From CAZRZN01 sp964604565 (GTDB lineage Bacteria > Pseudomonadota > Alphaproteobacteria > Rhodobacterales > Rhodobacteraceae), in NCBI GenBank assembly GCA_964604565.1, contig CAZRZN010000086.1, positions 1 through 15,208 of the forward strand: a stretch of 15,208 nt of DNA, written 5' to 3'. The stretch's first letter is position 1; the number at the start of each line of letters is the position of its first letter. Shown piece after piece: positions 6,467-12,026 of this stretch. The notes beneath the pieces were generated by a model. That model was not told the origin of the DNA. It saw nothing but the letters and a program-made list of their open reading frames with translations, and did not search any database. The translations under genes and the position numbers were made by a program.

Positions 6467-8254
6467 ATGAAAATCACGGGAATTGCGGCATTTGCGCTGA
6501 TGCTGGTGGGACCAGCCTTGGCACAGCAAACTGCGGATTCTGTGGCGCCGGAAGCCGGGACCGAAGCCGAAAGCGTGTTTACCGGGGTTTCCCCGGAGGT
6601 CGCGGCCGCGCTGGCTGCGAAGCAGGCGGGGCAACCGGTTTCGGCAGAGCGTTGGATGGTGGCAGCCGCAAACCCCCACGCGGTGCAGGCAGGCGCCGAC
6701 GTGTTGCGGACGGGCGGCACGGCGGCCGATGCGATGGTGGCCGTTCAGTCGGTTCTGGGGTTGGTCGAGCCGCAAAGTTCAGGCCTTGGGGGCGGTGCCT
6801 TTCTGGTGTGGCATGACGGATCGACGGGTGAGATCACCACGCTCGACGGGCGCGAAACGGCACCCTTGGCCGCGACACCGACGCTTTTTCAGGATGAGGA
6901 CGGCGAGCCGCTGGGCTTTTGGGATGCAGTCGTGGGCGGCCGGTCGGTCGGTGTGCCCGGAACCCCGGCCCTCATGGAAGCGGCGCATGACCGCTGGGGG
7001 CAAGCCGAATGGTCCGATCTTTTCGATGCGGCCATCGGGCTTGCGGAAGATGGGTTTGCAGTGTCGCCGCGCCTTGCCGGGCTGGTGGCAGCGGATGCAT
7101 TCCGGCTTGGGCGCCATCCTGAGACCACCGCCTATTTCTTTCCGGATGCCGAACCGCTGACAGTCGGGGCGACCCTGAAGAATCCCGCCTATGCGCAGGT
7201 TCTGAAACGCATGGCGACGGAGGGCGCCTCTGTCATCTACGAAGGTCCCATCGCGGAGGACATCGTCGCGACGGTGCAGGGCTATGCGCCCAACCCGGGC
7301 GTTATGACGATGCGGGATCTCGCACTTTACGAGGTCAAGGAACGGCCGGCCGTTTGCGCGACTTTCCGGGCGCATGAGGTCTGTGGCATGGGGCCACCGT
7401 CCTCCGGGGCGCTGACGGTGGGGCAGATCCTCGGCATGCTGGACAGTTTTGCCCCGGGCGATCCGCAAAGCGCGGATACATGGCGGATGATCGGCGATGC
7501 CTCTCGCCTCGCCTTTGCGGACCGGGGGCGATACATGGCCGACAGTGATTTCGTTCCCATGCCGACCAAGGGGCTGGTCGATCCGGACTACCTTGCCGGG
7601 CGCGCCACGCTGCTGGACGGGGATGGTGCGCTTTCGGATGTGTCTCCGGGCCAACCCGCATGGGATCATGCGATGCTTTGGGCGGATGACGAAAGTCTGG
7701 AACTGCCGTCGACATCGCATATCTCGATTGTCGACCAATATGGCAACGCCCTGTCCATGACGACCACGATAGAGAACGGCTTTGGCTCCCGCTTGATGAC
7801 CAACGGTTTTCTGTTGAACAACGAACTGACGGATTTTTCCTTTCGATCGCACGCAGATGGAGTCCCTATTGCCAATGCGGTGGCACCGGGCAAACGGCCC
7901 CGGTCGTCGATGTCGCCCACGATCGTGCGGCGGGACGGCGCGCCGGTTCTGGTGATCGGGTCCCCCGGTGGATCCCGCATCATCGGCTATGTCGCACAGT
8001 CGATCATCGCGTATCTGGATTGGGACATGGACGTTCAGCAAGCCATCGACATGCCCCGGGCGGTCAACCGTTTCGGAACCTTCGATCTCGAACTTGGAAC
8101 CGACATCGCTGATCTACAGGGAGAGCTTATGGAGATGGGCTTTGAGGTTGATGCAAGACCACTGATTTCGGGCGTGCATGCAATCTCCGTCGGACCGGGC
8201 GGCCTGATGGGCGGTGCCGACCCCCGACGCGAAGGGATTGCGCTGGGGGAATGA
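6467..8254 (+). CDS. ggt: Gamma-glutamyltransferase (gamma-glutamyltranspeptidase), periplasmic, autoprocessed
   Basis: Ggt cleaves the gamma-glutamyl bond of glutathione and related compounds and passes the glutamyl group to water or an amino acid. The ATG at 6467 follows GAGGTG and gives 595 residues starting with a signal peptide (cut after ALA, near residue 19). It is an Ntn-hydrolase made as one chain that self-cleaves before Thr416 in PSTSHIS. The whole signature from Thr416 (TSH..., G-N-A, MTTTIENGFG) follows the family pattern. GLGGGAF (107-113), glutamate-binding Arg129 (LDGRETAP), NNELTDF (451-457), RPRSSMSPT and GSPGGSRII complete the active site. The stretch between DF and ANAV is 11 residues, shorter than in E. 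coli, so the active-site lid loop is reduced. Convergent with the GGDEF gene, with 10 bp between stops. A GGT-family acylase is the alternative. Confidence 0.93.
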   Translation: MKITGIAAFALMLVGPALAQQTADSVAPEAGTEAESVFTGVSPEVAAALAAKQAGQPVSAERWMVAAANPHAVQAGADVLRTGGTAADAMVAVQSVLGLVEPQSSGLGGGAFLVWHDGSTGEITTLDGRETAPLAATPTLFQDEDGEPLGFWDAVVGGRSVGVPGTPALMEAAHDRWGQAEWSDLFDAAIGLAEDGFAVSPRLAGLVAADAFRLGRHPETTAYFFPDAEPLTVGATLKNPAYAQVLKRMATEGASVIYEGPIAEDIVATVQGYAPNPGVMTMRDLALYEVKERPAVCATFRAHEVCGMGPPSSGALTVGQILGMLDSFAPGDPQSADTWRMIGDASRLAFADRGRYMADSDFVPMPTKGLVDPDYLAGRATLLDGDGALSDVSPGQPAWDHAMLWADDESLELPSTSHISIVDQYGNALSMTTTIENGFGSRLMTNGFLLNNELTDFSFRSHADGVPIANAVAPGKRPRSSMSPTIVRRDGAPVLVIGSPGGSRIIGYVAQSIIAYLDWDMDVQQAIDMPRAVNRFGTFDLELGTDIADLQGELMEMGFEVDARPLISGVHAISVGPGGLMGGADPRREGIALGE

Positions 8255-8264
8255 CCGGCGCGGG

Positions 8265-9275
8265 TCAGCCGGACTGGCGCAAGCCGGCCGGCCCCATTTC
8301 GGATTTGTCAGCATACATGCGATGATCAGCAACCCGGAGCAGGCTGTCGATATCGGCACCGTCCTCCGGAGCAGTCGCATATCCGAACGCGGCCTGAATC
8401 TGGCGAAGCAGCGCCGTGCTGCCATCGGAGGCAGACCAGAAGATCGGCGGTGTCAGGCTCTTGCGCAGATCTTCCATGCGCCGGGCCGCCACATCCGGCG
8501 TCGCATTGGGCAACCAGACAGCAAACTCATCACCGCCAAGGCGGGCCAATGTATCCTCGTCCCGCAGGGTCCCCGACAGGCGCCATGCCACCTCACGCAG
8601 GACGTGATCCCCCGCTTCGTGCCCGAAATGATCGTTGACCGCCTTGAAACCGTTCAGGTCCGCATAGATCACGGCGACCGGGGCCATCTTGTCCGCGAGC
8701 AGTTTTTCACCGACCTGACGAAAGCTGTGAAGGTTGTGCAGCCCGGTCAGGTGATCGGTCAAGGCCAGACGGGTCATCATGCTGGCGGCGTGCCTCAGGG
8801 CGTCCCGCTCCTCCTCTGTGTGGGTGAGGCGGCGCTGGTAATGATCTCGCGCCCTGGCAAGGGAATTGATCTGCGCCACAAAGAGGTTCGCCGGATCGGC
8901 CTTGAGCATCACCATGGCCTCTGTCAGTCCCGGCAACGGGTCGATCCGCCAGGCCTGAAACACGATCTGATCCTCGCCGAATGTCAGTCGCAACGGCACA
9001 CCCCGTGAGGTTGTGATGGCTTGGGTCAGGCCATGCACAAGCCGTGACGTGCTGCGCGATACACGATCGGTCAGGATCTGACCGGCAGCCATCTGATGGT
9101 GTATCCGCGCCTCGCGGTTGGCGACACGTATGCGCCATTGCGGGTCCAGCAGCATCATCGCGCGTGGGGCCCGTTCGATCGACATGGCAACGATCCTGAG
9201 GGCTTCGGGCATGGGCATGTCCGCGCCGGATGGGTCAGAGGGTATGGAGGGCGCGGCGCCTGCTTTGCTGGTCAT
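8265..9275 (-). CDS. Diguanylate cyclase (GGDEF domain) with intact product-inhibition site
   Basis: It makes cyclic di-GMP from two GTP, steering the switch between motility and surface life. The 336-residue protein has no membrane segment. Residues about 35-130 look like a PAS-type sensory domain (MLLDPQWRIRVANREARI). A short helical, probably coiled-coil linker (about 135-170, ending LTHTEEERDALRHAASMM) leads to the GGDEF domain (about 170-325). Its landmarks are LTDHLTGLHN (172-181), metal-binding Asp206 in YADLNGF, and GGDEF itself (247-251). RDED at 238-241 is exactly five residues before GGDEF, the spacing of the RxxD inhibitory site. No EAL domain. The start overlaps the stop of the upstream small domain gene by ATGA, suggesting the two proteins work together, with the upstream one possibly as sensor. 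Confidence 0.93.
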   Translation of the reverse strand: MTSKAGAAPSIPSDPSGADMPMPEALRIVAMSIERAPRAMMLLDPQWRIRVANREARIHHQMAAGQILTDRVSRSTSRLVHGLTQAITTSRGVPLRLTFGEDQIVFQAWRIDPLPGLTEAMVMLKADPANLFVAQINSLARARDHYQRRLTHTEEERDALRHAASMMTRLALTDHLTGLHNLHSFRQVGEKLLADKMAPVAVIYADLNGFKAVNDHFGHEAGDHVLREVAWRLSGTLRDEDTLARLGGDEFAVWLPNATPDVAARRMEDLRKSLTPPIFWSASDGSTALLRQIQAAFGYATAPEDGADIDSLLRVADHRMYADKSEMGPAGLRQSG

Positions 9276-9778
9276 GTGAAGAATTCGTTCAGGTTTGAGT
9301 CCTGGGAACGGTCAAGATGGACCGTCACATGGCATCGGGAATGACCCAGCGAGATGGCTTCGTCTATTTTTACCGAAGCATAGCCATTCGCATCCGCGGC
9401 GATCCGGCCAAAGACATTCGTGGTCATCATGCACAAGGAGGGACGGCCCTTTACCCGGTCTCCGAAGGGGCAGCGGCTGGCAGTAAACACCAGCTTTTCC
9501 GCATCCGCAGAGACCAGTTCAAAATGTCCGCCAATACGTTCCTTGAAATCGCAGAGGAGCTGACCGATGCCTTCGGGATCAGATGGAAGGCCCCCCTCGA
9601 CGGCATTGTAGGAGGCGCCGATCCGTCGCCCCATGTCATGACCGACCCGCGCAATGAAGGAGGTCGCCTCCTTGACGCCGACGATCTCTTCGAGGGTCCC
9701 GGACAAGGATTCGATCATGTCGCCGAAAAAGCTTTCGGCAGACATGTCGTCAGCGTTCCGATCGATCGGGGTTTGCAT
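9272..9778 (-). CDS. Small domain protein resembling methanogen output domain 1 (MetOD1) family, partner of the diguanylate cyclase
   Basis: The protein has 168 residues from the ATG at 9778, which is preceded by AGAGGA at 4-base spacing. An ATG at 9793 would add five residues but has a weaker ribosome site. It has no signal peptide or membrane helix. An acidic helical N-terminus (ESFFGDMIESLSGTLEEIVG) leads into GHDMGRRIG and a Cys-containing core: ASRCPFGDRV, PSLCMMTTNVFG, then SRCHVTVHL. The layout resembles the domain named MetOD1, which sits in signalling proteins; that assignment is from memory and not certain. The three cysteines could bind metal or sense redox. It overlaps the diguanylate cyclase gene by 4 bp, so a regulatory link to cyclic di-GMP production is likely. 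Confidence 0.75.
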   Translation of the reverse strand: MQTPIDRNADDMSAESFFGDMIESLSGTLEEIVGVKEATSFIARVGHDMGRRIGASYNAVEGGLPSDPEGIGQLLCDFKERIGGHFELVSADAEKLVFTASRCPFGDRVKGRPSLCMMTTNVFGRIAADANGYASVKIDEAISLGHSRCHVTVHLDRSQDSNLNEFFT

Positions 9779-9847
9779 TGGGTCCTCTGTCATCGAATCT
9801 TCGGCCTGGTGAAAGCCTAGTTCACAATTCCTAAAAATTCGTAAAGA

Positions 9848-9853
9848 TTAACC
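9848..9853 (+). promoter_or_regulatory. Possible CtrA half-site (TTAACC) upstream of the signalling operon
   Basis: TTAACC lies 70 bases upstream of the first start codon of the MetOD1-like/GGDEF operon, within an AT-rich tract (9830-9875). The tract is unusual for this GC-rich window. TTAACC is the conserved half of the alphaproteobacterial CtrA site; the other half (TTAA seven bases away) is not well matched (TTCG). Tentative. Confidence 0.2.
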
Positions 9854-9912
9854 TGATGTTCACCAAAACCGACCTTGTAGTATGCGTTTCCGACAGGTCC
9901 GGATTTACAGGG

Positions 9913-9944
9913 CCTCCCCGCCCGGCCGGAGCCGGACGGGGAGG
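9913..9944 (-). terminator. leuA terminator hairpin with UNCG-type tetraloop
   Basis: Read on the minus strand, CCTCCCCG-T-CCGGC (9944-9931) pairs with GCCGG-G-CGGGGAGG (9926-9913). This gives a 14-bp stem with one central U-G wobble and a UCCG loop closed by C-G, a stable UNCG-type tetraloop. It starts 29 bases after the leuA stop. On the plus strand the wobble becomes an A-C mismatch, so the structure is optimised for the leuA transcript. No T-run follows (CCCTGTAAAT), so termination may rely on stem stability alone. Confidence 0.75.
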
Positions 9945-9973
9945 GAAGCAGGTCAGATGAGAGGTCCCGTCGG

Positions 9974-11539
9974 TCAGCCCATTTCCTTGTAGGAAATTTC
10001 ACGCATGTCCGCGCCGGGGCCCATTTTGGACCGGCGCACGATCAGGCGGTTAAGCGCCTGAATATAGGCCTTGGCAGAGGCGACAACGGTGTCCGTGTCG
10101 GCGGACTGACCGGTGGCGATCATGCCGTCCTCTTCAAGCCGGACCGATACCGTGGCCTGCGCATCCGTGCCCTCGGTGACTGCATTGACCTGATAGAGTT
10201 GCAGCCGCGCCTTGTTCTCATGCAATTCGCGCACGGCCTTGAAAGTGGCGTCCACTGGCCCGTCACCGGTGCAGGTTGCCGTGCTTTCGACGCCGCCGAT
10301 GTCCATTTCAAGCACAGCTTCGGCAGGCCCGCCGGTGCCGCAGATAACCTTGAGGTTCACCAGTTGCAGATGGTCGGACTCGCCGCTGGTGACCGCGACA
10401 AGTGCAAGAATGTCATCGTCGAAGACTTCCTTCTTGCGGTCGGCAAGTTCCTTGAAGCGAACGAAGATATCCTTGAGCTGATTGTCCCCGACCTCTGTCC
10501 CCAGTTCCTTGAGCTTCGCCCTCAAGGCCGCGCGACCGGAGTGTTTGCCCAAAGGGAGCGAGGTGCCCGACAGGCCAACATCCTCCGGGCGCATGATCTC
10601 GAATGTTTCGGCGTTCTTGAGCATACCGTCCTGGTGGATGCCGGATTCATGCGCAAAGGCGTTCTTGCCGACAATCGCCTTGTTGTATTGCACCGGAAAG
10701 CCGGACACGGTGCTGACGCGGCGCGAGATCTGCATGATCTTTCTGGTGTCGATATCGGTGTGATAGGGCATGATGTCGGCCCGCACTTTCAGCGCCATCA
10801 CCACCTCCTCGAGGGCGGTGTTGCCTGCACGTTCGCCCAATCCGTTGACCGTGCATTCAATCTGCCGCGCCCCGCCTTGGACCGCGGCCAGCGCGTTGGC
10901 CGTGGCCATGCCAAGATCATTGTGGCAGTGGGTGGCAAATACCACCTCATCACCGCCGGGCACGGTGGCGATCAAACGCCGGATCAGTTCGGCGCTTTCC
11001 ACAGGGGCGGTATAGCCGACGGTATCGGGGATATTGATCGTCGTGGCCCCCGCCTTGATGGCGATTTCGACGACCCGGCACAGGTAATCCCATTCGGTGC
11101 GCGTGGCATCCATCGGCGACCATTGCACGTTGTCACAAAGATTGCGGGCATGGCTTACGGTCTGCTCGATCCGCTCTGCCATCTGGTCCTGCGTGAGGTT
11201 CGGAATCGCGCGATGCAATGGTGAGGTGCCAATAAAAGTATGGATGCGCGGGCGCTCGGCCTTTTTCACCGCCTCCCAGCAACGGTCGATGTCCGGCAAT
11301 TGTGCCCGCGCCAGACCGCAGATGACCGCGTTCTTGGACCGCTCGGCAATCTCGGCCACGGCGCGGAAATCCCCCTCGGAGGCGATGGGGAAGCCCGCCT
11401 CGATGATGTCGACGCCCATTTCGTCCAGCAATTCGGCGATTTCCAGCTTTTCATCGTGGGTCATCGTGGCGCCGGGGCTTTGTTCGCCATCGCGGAGGGT
11501 GGTGTCGAAGATGACGACTTTGTCTGTCTCGGTGGTCAT
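9974..11539 (-). CDS. leuA: 2-isopropylmalate synthase
   Basis: LeuA condenses acetyl-CoA with 2-oxoisovalerate to 2-isopropylmalate, the first committed step of leucine synthesis, and is usually feedback-inhibited by leucine. The 521-residue length is normal. The catalytic TIM barrel (about 5-275) shows TTLRDGEQSPGATM with Arg16/Asp17, the metal ligands in THCHNDLG (His204, His206) and the TVNGLGERAGN loop. HESGIHQDG and LGKHSGRAAL follow in the linker subdomain. The C-terminal regulatory dimerisation domain (about 390-505) is complete, with TCTGDGPVDATFKAV. The ATG at 11539 is preceded by TGAGGAAAG and overlaps the stop of a 59-codon ORF by ATGA. A structured 340-base leader with a leucine-rich leader peptide lies upstream, so attenuation control is likely. 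A paralogue such as citramalate synthase is unlikely given the full motif set and the leucine leader. Confidence 0.95.
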   Translation of the reverse strand: MTTETDKVVIFDTTLRDGEQSPGATMTHDEKLEIAELLDEMGVDIIEAGFPIASEGDFRAVAEIAERSKNAVICGLARAQLPDIDRCWEAVKKAERPRIHTFIGTSPLHRAIPNLTQDQMAERIEQTVSHARNLCDNVQWSPMDATRTEWDYLCRVVEIAIKAGATTINIPDTVGYTAPVESAELIRRLIATVPGGDEVVFATHCHNDLGMATANALAAVQGGARQIECTVNGLGERAGNTALEEVVMALKVRADIMPYHTDIDTRKIMQISRRVSTVSGFPVQYNKAIVGKNAFAHESGIHQDGMLKNAETFEIMRPEDVGLSGTSLPLGKHSGRAALRAKLKELGTEVGDNQLKDIFVRFKELADRKKEVFDDDILALVAVTSGESDHLQLVNLKVICGTGGPAEAVLEMDIGGVESTATCTGDGPVDATFKAVRELHENKARLQLYQVNAVTEGTDAQATVSVRLEEDGMIATGQSADTDTVVASAKAYIQALNRLIVRRSKMGPGADMREISYKEMG

Positions 11540-11715
11540 TGTCTTTCCTCAGGTGTGAGTTTTTGGCGCGGGGCGCGACGGTCGCCTGGCGCGGAAATCA
11601 GGGCGCCCCGTGCAGGGCGGCAGGATACGTCGGCGCACGGGACCGTGCCGCGCCAGTCCATGGCAACGGACGGGGCATAAGGCAACGCCGCTCTGATATC
11701 GGCCAATTTGAACAT
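11536..11715 (-). CDS. Putative 59-residue protein overlapping leuA
   Basis: The ATG at 11715 opens a 59-codon frame that ends with TGA inside the leuA start (ATGA overlap), the same arrangement as the real gene pairs in this window. The product starts MFKLADIRAALPYAPSVAMD and ends KLTPEERQ. It has two cysteines, no signal peptide and no membrane segment. Third positions are mostly G/C. The ribosome site is weak (AGGA nine bases upstream). It may be a genuine small protein, or a translated spacer that couples leuA translation to the leader. A competing 70-codon GTG frame (11549-11761) covers the same DNA. It has a better Shine-Dalgarno sequence but a composition typical of a shadow. Family not recognised. 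Confidence 0.45.
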   Translation of the reverse strand: MFKLADIRAALPYAPSVAMDWRGTVPCADVSCRPARGALISAPGDRRAPRQKLTPEERQ

Positions 11716-11734
11716 CGTGAAAGGATCCTAACCC

Positions 11735-11805
11735 GTGTGCGTGAAGGTCCAGGCGCGTCACACATCTCCTCTGAGCACGCGCGCCTTGAGGGCCACGCTC
11801 AGAGG
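11735..11805 (-). promoter_or_regulatory. leuA attenuator region with mutually exclusive helices
   Basis: Three helices compete in the leader RNA. Helix A pairs CCTCTGAGC (11805-11797), which includes the leader-peptide stop, with GCTCAGAGG (11776-11768), 9 perfect pairs. Helix B pairs AGGCGCG (11786-11780), in the loop of A, with CGCGCCT (11757-11751), 7 pairs. Helix C pairs GTGTG-CG (11763-11756, one bulge) with CGCACAC (11741-11735). A and B cannot coexist except as a pseudoknot, and B and C exclude each other. None is followed by a clear U-run, so termination could be Rho-dependent or control could be translational. Further stems lie at 11632-11654 and about 11600-11620. Confidence 0.6.
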
Positions 11806-11885
11806 CGAGTTAGTAGTAGATCAGCGCCAAATGCAAAGAGCGCCGAAAGACGCGCAGGGCAGGGATTATGGCGACCGTTGATCAT
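11799..11885 (-). CDS. leuL: Leucine leader peptide (attenuator), 28 codons
   Basis: A minus-strand ATG frame of 28 codons lies 260 bases upstream of leuA. Six of 28 residues are leucine, and codons 23-25 are three consecutive CTA, a rare leucine codon in such GC-rich genomes, followed by ACT CGC CTC TGA. Tandem rare Leu codons just before the stop, followed by alternative RNA helices, are the hallmark of leucine attenuation as in the enterobacterial leu leader. The stop codon lies within the first strand of helix A. There is no Shine-Dalgarno sequence, and a good -10 box ends seven bases before the ATG, so the transcript probably begins at the ATG (leaderless translation). That is known for the trp leader of Sinorhizobium. 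The symbol is given by analogy. Confidence 0.72.
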   Translation of the reverse strand: MINGRHNPCPARLSALFAFGADLLLTRL

Positions 11886-11891
11886 GCGGTC

Positions 11892-11919
11892 ACTATACGC
11901 GCCAAATTTCAAATGAAAA
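11892..11919 (-). promoter_or_regulatory. Promoter of the leuL-leuA transcript
   Basis: On the minus strand, TTTTCA (11919-11914, 4 of 6 to TTGACA) and TATAGT (11897-11892, 5 of 6 to TATAAT) are separated by 16 bases in an AT-rich tract. Initiation 6-8 bases downstream would fall on or next to the leader ATG at 11885. Confidence 0.55.
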
Positions 11920-11964
11920 CCCGGGATTCGATATGAAATCACCCCATGCTCCGGTGCTCATGCT

Positions 11965-11992
11965 TTGCCGCAGGCGGCTGTTGCGCCATACT
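11965..11992 (+). promoter_or_regulatory. Candidate promoter of the SGNH/glycosidase gene
   Basis: TTGCCG (11965-11970, 4 of 6), a 16-base spacer and CATACT (11987-11992, 4 of 6) lie 34 bases upstream of the start codon on the plus strand. A start near 11999 would leave a leader of about 28 bases containing the Shine-Dalgarno AAGGCAGG (12013-12020). Together with the leuL promoter this makes 11886-12026 a divergent promoter region. Confidence 0.35.
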
Positions 11993-12026
11993 GACCATGG
12001 GCAAGAAATGACAAGGCAGGTTGATC

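Noticed and set aside
6779..8041. 420-codon minus-strand frame opposite ggt
   Set aside because: Antisense shadow of the gamma-glutamyltransferase; Arg/His/Gly-rich and without any recognisable motif.
10199..11224. 341-codon plus-strand frame opposite leuA
   Set aside because: Antisense shadow of leuA with no domain signature.
11549..11761. 70-codon GTG frame in the leuA leader
   Set aside because: Although AGAGGAG precedes it at good spacing, its sequence is His/Arg/Pro-rich and its codon usage is less gene-like than the overlapping 59-codon frame. It may still be translated for coupling, but I do not call it a gene.
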